From contig PXDP01000361.1 in assembly GCA_003565035.1 (NCBI GenBank), positions 1-15,719 on the forward strand: DNA of 15,719 nucleotides, given 5' to 3'. This DNA is from PVC group bacterium (GTDB taxonomy: Bacteria; Verrucomicrobiota; Kiritimatiellia; SS1-B-03-39; UBA6053). The notes under the pieces are model-generated. The model worked only from the letters and a program-made list of their open reading frames with translations, did no database searches and had not been told where the DNA came from. Within the stretch, counting starts at the first letter, position 1, and every line of letters starts with the position of its first letter. Positions 7,666 to 14,824 of this stretch are shown here, one piece after another. A program made the position numbers and the translations under genes.

Positions 7666-7767
7666 CATTACGTGTGGGCGAATGGGGACGGAACCTGGTT
7701 CTGGAGTCAGAATCGGCAGGAATGGCTGGGGGTAACGCCCGACGGGGTGAATTTGGTCAACCCGTGA
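7666..7767 (+). pseudogene. Relic 2 of the Trp-rich C-terminal domain
   Basis: The frame reads HYVWANGDGTWFWSQNRQEW, then LGVTPDGVNLVNP and a stop at 7765-7767. It corresponds to FGFVWFARDGTGVWFWS..R.EWLGIT of copies A and B, with a two-residue deletion (GTGVWFW becomes GTWFW) and a divergent tail. It is in the same frame as relic 1 but is separated from it by relic 1's stop and another TGA at 7636. There is no credible start. It preserves a different part of the domain from relic 1, so at least two broken copies lie side by side. Confidence 0.7.
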
Positions 7768-7853
7768 CCGCCGTTTTCTTTTGCAAACAACCTCGCCAAA
7801 CGCGGAGATGGTTCATATCCCCGCCGTCTTTGATGAATTGATTCTGTTGGTTT

Positions 7854-9812
7854 TCAATTGTGTTCCTGAATAGCTGGAGCCTTGACCGCTCTGATTTTCG
7901 ATAACCGTCTTAATTTTGAAACGGTCACATACAGAATGGTGCCTGTGAAGATTGAGAGCATGAGGGCAAGGCGAAAAGAATGAACTTTTTCGTGAATCAT
8001 CACGGCTGGGAACACAGCCAATGCGAATAGCGTCAGTGTCACCATCAAGGACCAGCCGTAATAAAGTATGCGCCAGTAAATTTGGTTCAGTTGAGTAGGG
8101 TTTGGCGAGGGAAGCCAGCCAAGATCAAAGCCCGGGTCCGGCTGGCCTTGGGTTTGGATGCATTCTCTGTACTTAAAATCCAGAGCCCTTCGGTCGTTCC
8201 GGAGAAAATTTAGGGTTTGGCCGAATGTGTAGCGCTTTTCGAGAAGCTTGCGTTTGATGAAGCCGGCTCCGGAACGAATCAGGGCCTCGTAGCAGAAATC
8301 GAAGGGCCGGTTGGTTTTGTAGAGGGGTTCAATGTTTAGCCCGGCCTCTGTCAGTTTCCGGCTGAAACCGATTTCCAGACGCATGACGGCTTCCCAATAG
8401 GTCTGCACGGTTTCGACATCTTGAAGATGGGATTCTAAAACGGGGATTGCCGGAGATTTGAGGTAGAGAAAATAGGACTGAAGATGATATCCGTAGTCTG
8501 TGTTTGAGGAGAGGGAGACCGCATCGGCGGGGCAGGCTTCGGCTTGACGGATCCAGTGATCGAAGCGGTCGCGATAATAAACGACGGAGTCATTGATGAG
8601 CAGGATTCGGGACCAGGAGTCACGTTCGGCGGGGGGAATCGATTTTAGGTAGCGGTCCCACATGCCAAAATCGAAGCCGCGATTTTCGGTGAGGAAGAGT
8701 TTCACCCCCAGGGAGTCGAGAAAGTTTCTGGAGAGCGCGTCCATTTCAGTTTGGGTTGTGATCAGAGATGTGCGGTATCCGGCTTTTGAGAGACAGGTCA
8801 GAGCAAAGCGCAGGTATCCGGGGAGTTCCGGTCCTGTTTGGTGGGAGGCAAACAGAATTTGGGTATTGTTTTTGATTTCCGGAGGCAGGGGGGGCGCGTA
8901 TCGGATGGGGGCGGCCACATGGGTTGGCGGTGGCTGGCGGTGTGCCGTGTACATGCCTCCCAGGTTTCCCCGGACAGCCGCCAGATTCGCTTTGAGGCTG
9001 TCAGCGATAAGCCGGAAGAGAAAGGGAGGCAGGGAAAGCAGGACGGGGTGGCAGGTGAATTTGCGCAGAAGTCGGACATGCCCGGCTCGGTAGCAGCGGG
9101 CCTGCATTTTTTTGAGGCTGCGGACGGTGGCGGATCCTTTGTGTTCAATTAGGGCCAGTTCGGACACCGCGAGATCCCAGCCCGCCTGTTTGGCCCGTAA
9201 GCTGAAGTCGGCATCTTCGAAAAAGAAAAAATAGCCTTCATCGAAAAGGCCGATGTCTTCGAGGAGTTCGCGTCGGATGAGCAGGCAGGCGCCTGAAAGG
9301 TAGTCAGGCTCTTGGCCGGGGAGGGCGGGGACCGGAAGCTGCCAGGGGCGCAGGAGGCGTTTACCGGCGGCAACAATCTTTTCGTCCTGGGTTCCTTTGC
9401 CTTCGATCATGCGGCAAGCGGCGAGACCGGTGCGGGGGGACCGATCCAGAGACTCCCGGAGGTGTTTCAGCGTATCCGGGGGACAGAGGGTGTCATTGTT
9501 GAGTACCCAGAAATAGCGGATACCGGGATCCTTCAGTGCTTCACGGATACCGGCGTTGACCCCTCCTGCAAACCCGAGGTTTTCCTCCATGCGGATGACT
9601 TCCCCCCTGGGGCAGGCCTCTGTCAGGGCGGCGGGTGCATGTGCGGTGGAGGCATTATCGATGACCAAAATCCGGCAGGCCTCGCCCTGCTGTCCGTCCA
9701 GGGATTTGCAGCAGGCCCGGGTGTATTCCAGTTGGTTGAAATGCGGGATGATGACTGCAGTGCCTGCAGATCCGCACGCTGCATGCTTAGAGGCTGGGGA
9801 AGGTTCCGTCAT
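7854..9812 (-). CDS. Two-domain glycosyltransferase: GT2 (GT-A) fused to an RgpF-like domain, with C-terminal membrane anchor
   Basis: A 652-residue protein. Residues ~18-290 are a GT2 rhamnosyltransferase-like catalytic domain: VIIPHFNQLEYT, the nucleotide-sugar loop VIDNAS, ENLGFAGGVNAGI, the metal-binding NNDT (105-108), LSGACLLIRRELLEDIGLFD and the FFFFEDADFSLR acidic motif (199-202). Residues ~315-570 match the RgpF family (rhamnan synthesis protein F): NTQILFASHQTG, ENRGFDFGMW (376-385), ILLINDSVVYY and HLQSYFLYLK. Two membrane segments (~584-606 and 613-632) close the protein. It probably adds sugars, possibly rhamnose, to the growing glycan at the inner membrane. An AAGGCGGG sits just upstream of ATG 9812. 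The gene is divergent from the 866-residue membrane protein and convergent with the GT39-like gene. Confidence 0.88.
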   Translation of the reverse strand: MTEPSPASKHAACGSAGTAVIIPHFNQLEYTRACCKSLDGQQGEACRILVIDNASTAHAPAALTEACPRGEVIRMEENLGFAGGVNAGIREALKDPGIRYFWVLNNDTLCPPDTLKHLRESLDRSPRTGLAACRMIEGKGTQDEKIVAAGKRLLRPWQLPVPALPGQEPDYLSGACLLIRRELLEDIGLFDEGYFFFFEDADFSLRAKQAGWDLAVSELALIEHKGSATVRSLKKMQARCYRAGHVRLLRKFTCHPVLLSLPPFLFRLIADSLKANLAAVRGNLGGMYTAHRQPPPTHVAAPIRYAPPLPPEIKNNTQILFASHQTGPELPGYLRFALTCLSKAGYRTSLITTQTEMDALSRNFLDSLGVKLFLTENRGFDFGMWDRYLKSIPPAERDSWSRILLINDSVVYYRDRFDHWIRQAEACPADAVSLSSNTDYGYHLQSYFLYLKSPAIPVLESHLQDVETVQTYWEAVMRLEIGFSRKLTEAGLNIEPLYKTNRPFDFCYEALIRSGAGFIKRKLLEKRYTFGQTLNFLRNDRRALDFKYRECIQTQGQPDPGFDLGWLPSPNPTQLNQIYWRILYYGWSLMVTLTLFALAVFPAVMIHEKVHSFRLALMLSIFTGTILYVTVSKLRRLSKIRAVKAPAIQEHN

Positions 9813-9911
9813 GATCCCGCCTTATCCCGCATGGACTGTTGATACAATCTTTTTGTCCGGACTCTCTCGGGTTAGGGTGCATCCCCGAATTGGTGTGTTT
9901 GTGCCGTAGAT

Positions 9912-9928
9912 GCAACTGTTACAGTTGC
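9912..9928. promoter_or_regulatory. Perfect 17-nt palindrome, candidate operator
   Basis: GCAACTGTTACAGTTGC has two perfect 8-bp arms around a single central base. Its right end overlaps the -35 element of the plus-strand promoter candidate at 9925-9953. Size, symmetry and position suit the binding site of a dimeric repressor. The cognate regulator is not in the window. Confidence 0.45.
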
Positions 9929-9953
9929 TGAACCTGATATTGTGCCCTATTAT
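9925..9953 (+). promoter_or_regulatory. Candidate sigma-70-type promoter for the 866-residue membrane protein
   Basis: TTGCTG (9925-9930) as -35, a 17-nt spacer, and TATTAT (9948-9953) as -10, matching TATAAT at five of six positions. It points at the gene starting at 10078, about 115 nt downstream of the expected transcription start. The -35 is weak (TTG only), which would fit control by a factor at the overlapping palindrome. Confidence 0.4.
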
Positions 9954-10077
9954 CTAAGCTGAGGACCGCTTCGACAACGGGGAGTTGGCCTTTCACCAAT
10001 TGTGAGAGACGCGCCCCCACAGGATTTGCTTGTTTTTCGCTCTTTCATTCCAGATGCGGTTTGCTAGTTAAGTGGCT

Positions 10078-12678
10078 ATGATGCCGCTTTTTTTTCTGTT
10101 TGTGCTCTGCCTGATGGGTCTGGCGGTTTTCGCCGCTGTGCGCCGGGTGTCTGATCCTGATCGTCCGGGGATTCTGCCTGTTTATTTGACGGGGCTGCTG
10201 GCGGTGTTGAGCGTGCTGATTCTGTTTCGTCCGGATGAGCAAATCGAATCGGGAGAAGATCCGGCGGCCTATTTTCACGTGGCCCAATCTCTGGCCCGTA
10301 CAGGTTCTCTGGGAGGCGCGGATCCGGCACTTTCGGAATTACCCCGGGAGGAGAGAGCTTTGTTCCGATACGGGCACGCCGGATTTTCCTGGACCAAAGA
10401 CACGGTTTTCTGGGCTGAAGATGAAGGCTTTGAACGGGTCGGCCCACATTTTTTCCCCGCATACAGTTTCTTGTTGGCGGGGGCGATGTCTTTGGGCGGT
10501 TCGTATGCCGCGTTCTGGTTTTCTTCTTTGCTCGCGGTCGGTTGTGGAATTATTATTTCTCTGCTTGTGGTGGATTTGACACGCCGGAGCTGGATGGGCC
10601 GGCTGGCCTATCTGCTGTTTCTTCTGCATCCGATTACCGTCTGGAATGCCAGAGCCCTTCGCGCGGAGTGGCCGGCATCCTTTTTGTTGCTGCTTGGAAT
10701 TCTGTTTTTTCTTCACCCAGGAAAAAAAAGTCCCAAGCCTTTTTTAAGCGGACTGGTCTCCGGGATCTGCCTCAGCTCGGCGATGTTGTTTCATATGACA
10801 GCGGTGTATGTGTTTTTTCCTGCGGTATTTGCCGCAGGTCTGCGGGGAAAACGGAATGCCTACTGGGGTGGGTGGTGGTCCGGCGCGTTTGCGGGAGTGG
10901 GGTTGCTGGTCCTGCAAACGATTTTTGTGACCGATCCCTATCGGATGCTGTACACCCTTCGGGATTCTTCTGAACGGAGAATGGTCTTTCTTTTCGGCCT
11001 GGGTTTCCTGGCCGCCATGACCGTTCTGATCCGCCCGGTGTTCCAAAAGTTGAAAGAGAAACCTTCTGTTGGCCGGGTGACGGGCGGTCTGATGGCGGGG
11101 GCGTATGTCATCCTGGCTCTTTTAGTTTTGTGGACGCGGGACGATCTGGGACATCTCCCTTTTCTGCCGGAGTGGTCTGTGGCCTACATCAGTCTCACGG
11201 ACTTCGAGGGGGTCATGCGCATGACCTCCCGCATCGGATTGCTGTTCGCGATGGGTGGACTCTTCGCATTATGCCTCAAGTCTGAAACCGGGCGATGGCT
11301 TTTCTTTCTGCTGGCCCCCGCGAGTATGACCATTGGCTGGGTGATGAATTATATGTTCGAGACACGGCGTATGGTCACGTTTCTGCTCCCGCTGTTGATC
11401 CTCGCTGTGAGTTGCATGATTGATTTTCTGGTCCGTCAGATGGAATTCCGGCGGCCGGTCTTCAGAAAGAAAGGACTGCCGATTGCGCTGGGGTTAGGAA
11501 TGGGACTTCTGTTTATCGGTCTGGGAATTCGGGGACGCATGGAGTTGTATTCGACCTGGAATTTCCGGGGGCTTCATGGATTTTACCGCAGGATCTCGGA
11601 TCAAATTAAGCCCGAAGCAGATTTTTTATTTGCCGAATATACACAAACGGCGGTCCCGATTGAGCAGAAAACCGGCCTTCCCCTGCTGCCGCTGAGTTGG
11701 GATTACCGCAGCGATGAAGAAGTTGAGCGGATTGAAGCCGTCTGGCGGCGGCTGGTGGAGGATTATCCCGACCGGCGTCATGTCCTGATTTCTCCCTTCA
11801 GAGGTTCGGCCATTCCCGGACTTGCCCAGGAGCCGTTGTTCACCTCTTCGGGGGATACCCGGACCCTGTCCCGTACGCGGCATCAGGTGCCAATCGAGGT
11901 CACCTCATGGACCCGGACCCTGCATGTGAACCGCATCCTGCCGTCGGGGGAGGCTGCGCAGAGCGTCCCCTACATTCGCGAATTCCGGGGAAGCCGGCTG
12001 GGCATCAAAGGGCTGGCGAATCACATGGGCCGCCGGGCGGTTGAACTTCACGGCGTGCGCACCGATACTGGGTTGACCTTGGCGACGGAGCCGGGCCGGG
12101 CGCTGACCTTGTTTCTCGTCTATCCGCACGGGTATCGACACACCTCGCCGGTACTTGAAGGCGCTGTGGCGCAGATTACGGAGCTGAATGATCTGTGGCA
12201 AGCGGTTGTCCTGCAGCCTGATGCAGAATCGGTCCGTCTGCAAACCGGGGCGTATGGCTTTCTGGTTCAAGTGTTTGGCGGTGAAGAGGAGGCTCCTGTC
12301 CCGCTGCCGCTTCCGGGAACGGTTGAAGCGTTTGGCCTTCCTTCACTGGATTCGCAGTGGTTGCGGGCGGATGCCGCCGTCATCGCCCCGGAACGCGCTG
12401 GTCTCTCCCGCATATGGATCTATGCCCGGCATGGCCGACCCGCCGATGACCCGGTGAGCGTTCATGTGACGCGGGGTGAAGCCAACAGCATCGGTGAGAT
12501 CACCCTTACGCCGGAATGGGCCTGGCATGTTCTGGAGCTGGAACATCCGGAAGATGCTCTGGGTTTGTTTCACTGGATTTACTTTAAGACCACACCGGCT
12601 TTCAATCCTGAATCCCCGCGTTTTCCTGAGGATCTGGGCTTCCAAATCAGCCTGTTTCTGGTGCAGCCTACTGAATAG
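10078..12678 (+). CDS. Large polytopic GT-C-like (GT39/PMT-type) membrane glycosyltransferase
   Basis: An 866-residue membrane protein. After two N-terminal membrane segments, an extracytoplasmic loop carries SGEDPAAYFHVAQSLARTGS (58-77), whose acidic pair (E60, D61) matches the catalytic loop position of GT-C enzymes. Conserved-looking elements follow: VGPHFFPAYSFLLAG, LLFLLHPITVWNARALRAEW (like the helix motifs of ArnT/PMT_2) and roughly ten hydrophobic segments to about residue 485. The last ~380 residues are soluble, mixed alpha/beta then beta-rich, and would face the periplasm. It may transfer a sugar from a polyprenyl-phosphate donor, but no close family name can be given. ATG 10078 is chosen; a GTG at 10072 and an ATG at 10081 are in frame and none has a strong ribosome site. 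It ends 25 bp from the convergent DUF2304 gene. Confidence 0.72.
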   Translation: MMPLFFLFVLCLMGLAVFAAVRRVSDPDRPGILPVYLTGLLAVLSVLILFRPDEQIESGEDPAAYFHVAQSLARTGSLGGADPALSELPREERALFRYGHAGFSWTKDTVFWAEDEGFERVGPHFFPAYSFLLAGAMSLGGSYAAFWFSSLLAVGCGIIISLLVVDLTRRSWMGRLAYLLFLLHPITVWNARALRAEWPASFLLLLGILFFLHPGKKSPKPFLSGLVSGICLSSAMLFHMTAVYVFFPAVFAAGLRGKRNAYWGGWWSGAFAGVGLLVLQTIFVTDPYRMLYTLRDSSERRMVFLFGLGFLAAMTVLIRPVFQKLKEKPSVGRVTGGLMAGAYVILALLVLWTRDDLGHLPFLPEWSVAYISLTDFEGVMRMTSRIGLLFAMGGLFALCLKSETGRWLFFLLAPASMTIGWVMNYMFETRRMVTFLLPLLILAVSCMIDFLVRQMEFRRPVFRKKGLPIALGLGMGLLFIGLGIRGRMELYSTWNFRGLHGFYRRISDQIKPEADFLFAEYTQTAVPIEQKTGLPLLPLSWDYRSDEEVERIEAVWRRLVEDYPDRRHVLISPFRGSAIPGLAQEPLFTSSGDTRTLSRTRHQVPIEVTSWTRTLHVNRILPSGEAAQSVPYIREFRGSRLGIKGLANHMGRRAVELHGVRTDTGLTLATEPGRALTLFLVYPHGYRHTSPVLEGAVAQITELNDLWQAVVLQPDAESVRLQTGAYGFLVQVFGGEEEAPVPLPLPGTVEAFGLPSLDSQWLRADAAVIAPERAGLSRIWIYARHGRPADDPVSVHVTRGEANSIGEITLTPEWAWHVLELEHPEDALGLFHWIYFKTTPAFNPESPRFPEDLGFQISLFLVQPTE

Positions 12679-12703
12679 TGAAGACTAAAGAAATTATTGG
12701 AAT

Positions 12704-13219
12704 TCACTTCCGGTTTTCGAGGTCCCGGATGCGCGCCTCCAGAAGGGCGAGGTTTTGCGAGAGCCTGCGCCGGTCATTCTCATAGTTGGAGAGGACAAGG
12801 GACACGTGAAAGGCGATAAGGATGAGGAAGGTAAACACCACAATAATGATCGCGGAGGTGTAATGCATGCCGGTGACCTGCACCAGCCACCCGATTCCGT
12901 CGGGATACACTGCGAAAAACAGCAGTACCAGACCCGTGCCAAGCCACAGGAGGGCGTAGCGCTCCTTGAGCGCGTTTCTGCGGACCGTCTCCAGCGTGAT
13001 GAACAAATGCAGCAGGCTGATCCCGCCCATGAAGAGCCGAATTTTGTTGGGTAGAAACGCATCCTCCAGACCGGGAAAGAGGACGATCAGCAGGAATATC
13101 GCGCCAATGAGGGTTAAAAAAAACGCCGGAAGGCGTGCAGGCCGGGCCTGTCCAAAGAGAACTGCCGCAGCGATCAGGGCGAGTCCGCCGGGCAAACCGT
13201 ACGTCATCCAGGGACTCAT
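12704..13219 (-). CDS. DUF2304 family membrane protein
   Basis: A 171-residue membrane protein. The C-terminal part matches DUF2304: LKERYALLWLGTGLVLLFFA (~84-103), YPDG followed by the second membrane segment HYTSAIIIVVFTFLILIAFH (~119-138), then a cytoplasmic helix SNYENDRRRLSQNLALLEARI (144-164) likely to form a coiled coil. DUF2304 genes often sit beside DPM-type GT2 genes, as here, and the protein is thought to assist polyprenyl-phosphate sugar synthesis or use, though its role is not established. The family is usually ~110-130 residues; this one has an extra N-terminal region with about two membrane segments (~10-50). Its ATG overlaps the stop of the upstream GT2 by four bases (ATGA at 13216-13219), implying translational coupling. 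Confidence 0.85.
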   Translation of the reverse strand: MSPWMTYGLPGGLALIAAAVLFGQARPARLPAFFLTLIGAIFLLIVLFPGLEDAFLPNKIRLFMGGISLLHLFITLETVRRNALKERYALLWLGTGLVLLFFAVYPDGIGWLVQVTGMHYTSAIIIVVFTFLILIAFHVSLVLSNYENDRRRLSQNLALLEARIRDLENRK

Positions 13220-13965
13220 GCGAGTTTTTTCTCCAGTTCAGAACGTGAGTATCTGGCATCCACACTGCGGGCCCTGTCCACCAGAAGAGACAGGGTGACT
13301 TTGAACGCAAAATAGAGGCTGTGGAGGCCGTGAAGCGAAGAATCCCCCCCCTGCCTTGGGCGGAAAGGAACCCCAAATTCGCTGAAACGGTAGCCTTGGC
13401 GGCGCAGCAGGGCCAGGGATTCGGGTTCAGGGTAGTCGGAAGGATATTCGTGGGCGAAATAGTACATGAGCAGACGGTTGACGATTTGGAAGCCGGAGGT
13501 GGGGTCGGTGACTCGGTGACGGCAGATGATGCTAAGAAAGCGGCTGAGATATTCAATGCCCAGCCTCCGGAGCAGACTGTTCTCGAAGGAGTTGTCCGCC
13601 AGGGCTCTGGAGCCGATCACCAGATCCACCCCGCTGGCCTCCATGTGGCAGAGCAGAGCCGGAATCGAGGCGGGCGGGTGCTGGCCATCACTGTCGCAGC
13701 GGATGGCGAAACGGTATCCGTGCTCAAAGGCCCAGCGGAATCCGGTCTGCATGGCCCCGGCCACGCCGAGATTCACCGGCAGATCCAGCACCACCGCTCC
13801 CGCGTCCCGGGCCACGGCGGAGGTCTTGTCCTCGGAAGCATCATTGATGACCACAATTTTCAGTCCCGGGCAATGGGTTCGGATTTCCGCGAGGAGCGGA
13901 CCCAGAGCCTCCTCCTCGTTCAGAGCGGGAATCAGCAGGACAGAATTGGAAAATTGGTTCGACAT
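13216..13965 (-). CDS. GT2 family glycosyltransferase, dolichol-phosphate mannose synthase-like
   Basis: A 249-residue GT-A enzyme likely to transfer a hexose from a nucleotide sugar to a polyprenyl phosphate. Motifs: VLLIPALNEEEALGPLL (9-25), VVINDASEDKT (38-48), NLGVAGAMQTGFRWAFE (65-81), the metal-binding DSDGQHPP (91-98), VIGSRAL (116-122) and VTDPTSGFQIVNR (152-164), which are typical of DPM1/GtrB-like proteins. It lacks C-terminal membrane helices, so it would be a peripheral enzyme; the coupled DUF2304 protein could recruit it. ATG 13965 is chosen because AAGGGGG lies just upstream and residues before it are basic and unlike the family. The longer frame from 14055 would overlap the divergent GT2 gene. 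It shares an ATGA overlap with the DUF2304 gene. Confidence 0.9.
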   Translation of the reverse strand: MSNQFSNSVLLIPALNEEEALGPLLAEIRTHCPGLKIVVINDASEDKTSAVARDAGAVVLDLPVNLGVAGAMQTGFRWAFEHGYRFAIRCDSDGQHPPASIPALLCHMEASGVDLVIGSRALADNSFENSLLRRLGIEYLSRFLSIICRHRVTDPTSGFQIVNRLLMYYFAHEYPSDYPEPESLALLRRQGYRFSEFGVPFRPRQGGDSSLHGLHSLYFAFKVTLSLLVDRARSVDARYSRSELEKKLA

Positions 13966-14038
13966 TGCCCCCTTTTTCAGGTTTTCAGCAGGAGGTTGCA
14001 AGCGTTTTGCACGCCTTTCTTTCACGTTTGTCCTGTTT
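13966..14038. promoter_or_regulatory. Short divergent promoter region between two GT2 genes
   Basis: Only 73 bp separate the divergent start codons, so promoters for both directions must overlap here or lie inside the genes. It contains the AAGGGGG ribosome site of the minus-strand gene and a small inverted repeat (TGCAA 13997-14001, spacer GCGTT, TTGCA 14007-14011) in the middle. No convincing -35/-10 pair was assigned, and the plus-strand gene has no evident Shine-Dalgarno sequence. Confidence 0.35.
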
Positions 14039-14824
14039 ATGAACTTTTCTGTCATTACTCCGTCGTATCAATCCGCAGTCTATCTGGACCGCTGCGTTCA
14101 GAGCGTGCTGCAGCAGCGGGACGCGGGCGTGGCGCTGGAGTATCTGGTTCTGGACGGCGGCAGTGACGACGGATCACTGGACCTTTTGTCCGGATATGGC
14201 CGTGCCATTGACCGGGTGGTGTCCGAGCCGGATCAGGGTCCGGCAGACGCGATTAACAAAGGCTTCGCGCTGGCAGGAGGCGACATCATCGCCTGGCTGA
14301 ATGCCGATGACGAATACACCCCGGGGGCTCTGGCCCGGGTCGCGGAGGTGATGGCCCGGCATCCCGAGGCACCGTTTTGCTTTGGGCATTGCCCCATTGT
14401 CGACGCATCTGGACAGGAAATCCGTAAAGGGGTGACGCGGGTCAAACGGGCCTGCTATCCGGTTTCCTCGCGCTTCATGTTTCAATGCATCAACTACATC
14501 TCCCAGCCGGCGATGTTTTTCCGGAAATCCGCGCTTGAAAACGCCGGCCCACTCCGTCTGGATCTCAAGGCGGCATGGGACTACGAGTTTCTGCTGCGTC
14601 TCTGGCGGCAGGGCAGGGGTGTCCCCATCCCCGATCCGCCTTTGGCCCGCTTCCGATGGACACCCGGGTCCATCAGCGGTCAGCACTTTCGGCGGCAGTT
14701 TGACGAAGAGTATCAGGCAGCCAAAGCTGACGCTGGCGCCTTCAGTCTCCAGACGATTCTCCACTTTGGCGTTAAATGGGGCGTTATCGGCATGTACGCC
14801 TTGATGACGCGCGATCCGTCATGA
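14039..14824 (+). CDS. GT2 family glycosyltransferase
   Basis: A 261-residue cytoplasmic or membrane-associated GT-A enzyme. It begins with the family signature FSVITPSYQSAVYLDRCVQS (3-22), then EYLVLDGGSDDGSLDLL (34-50), VSEPDQGPADAINKGFALAG (61-80), the metal-binding IAWLNADDEYTPGAL (84-98), YISQPAMFFRKSALENAG (153-170) and WDYEFLLRLWRQG (180-192). These fit GT2 enzymes that assemble O-antigen or exopolysaccharide units; the DQGxxDAINKG form is common in such loci. The sugar is unknown. Start: ATG 14039 gives the normal N-terminus, while a longer frame from 13526 runs antisense through the divergent GT2 gene and is not believed. Its TGA overlaps the next gene's ATG (ATGA, 14821-14824), so the two are translationally coupled. 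Confidence 0.9.
   Translation: MNFSVITPSYQSAVYLDRCVQSVLQQRDAGVALEYLVLDGGSDDGSLDLLSGYGRAIDRVVSEPDQGPADAINKGFALAGGDIIAWLNADDEYTPGALARVAEVMARHPEAPFCFGHCPIVDASGQEIRKGVTRVKRACYPVSSRFMFQCINYISQPAMFFRKSALENAGPLRLDLKAAWDYEFLLRLWRQGRGVPIPDPPLARFRWTPGSISGQHFRRQFDEEYQAAKADAGAFSLQTILHFGVKWGVIGMYALMTRDPS

Larger units (their letters stand above)
7511..7853. other. Intergenic gap between convergent genes, holding two domain relics
   Basis: The 343 bp between the GT39-like gene and the convergent GT2-RgpF gene contain the two Trp-rich relics and no intact gene. A weak hairpin (7802-7809 with 7817-7824, one mismatch, loop GGTTCAT) lies between the convergent stops. It lacks a clear T-run and is only a poor terminator candidate. 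Confidence 0.5.
9813..10077. promoter_or_regulatory. Divergent promoter region between the GT2-RgpF gene and the large membrane protein
   Basis: The 265-bp gap between two divergent genes has no coding potential that I can support. It contains a perfect palindrome (9912-9928) and a good plus-strand promoter candidate (9925-9953), listed separately. No clear minus-strand -35/-10 pair was found. The remainder, 9954-10077, would be a ~120-nt leader for the plus-strand gene. Confidence 0.5.

Noticed and set aside
7802..7824. Hairpin between convergent genes as a rho-independent terminator
   Set aside because: The stem has a mismatch and no T-run follows, so it is noted only in the gap entry and not called.
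13526..14038. N-terminal extension of the GT2 gene at 14039 (frame open from 13526)
   Set aside because: It runs antisense through the divergent DPM-like GT2; the recognisable GT2 N-terminus begins exactly at ATG 14039.
13966..14055. Upstream start at 14055 for the DPM-like GT2
   Set aside because: It would add a basic 30-residue leader unlike the family and overlap the divergent GT2 start; AAGGGGG in front of 13965 supports the shorter form.
13321..14166. 281-codon plus-strand frame opposite the DPM-like GT2
   Set aside because: It is a Gly/Val-rich shadow of the GT2 on the other strand and crosses two real gene starts.
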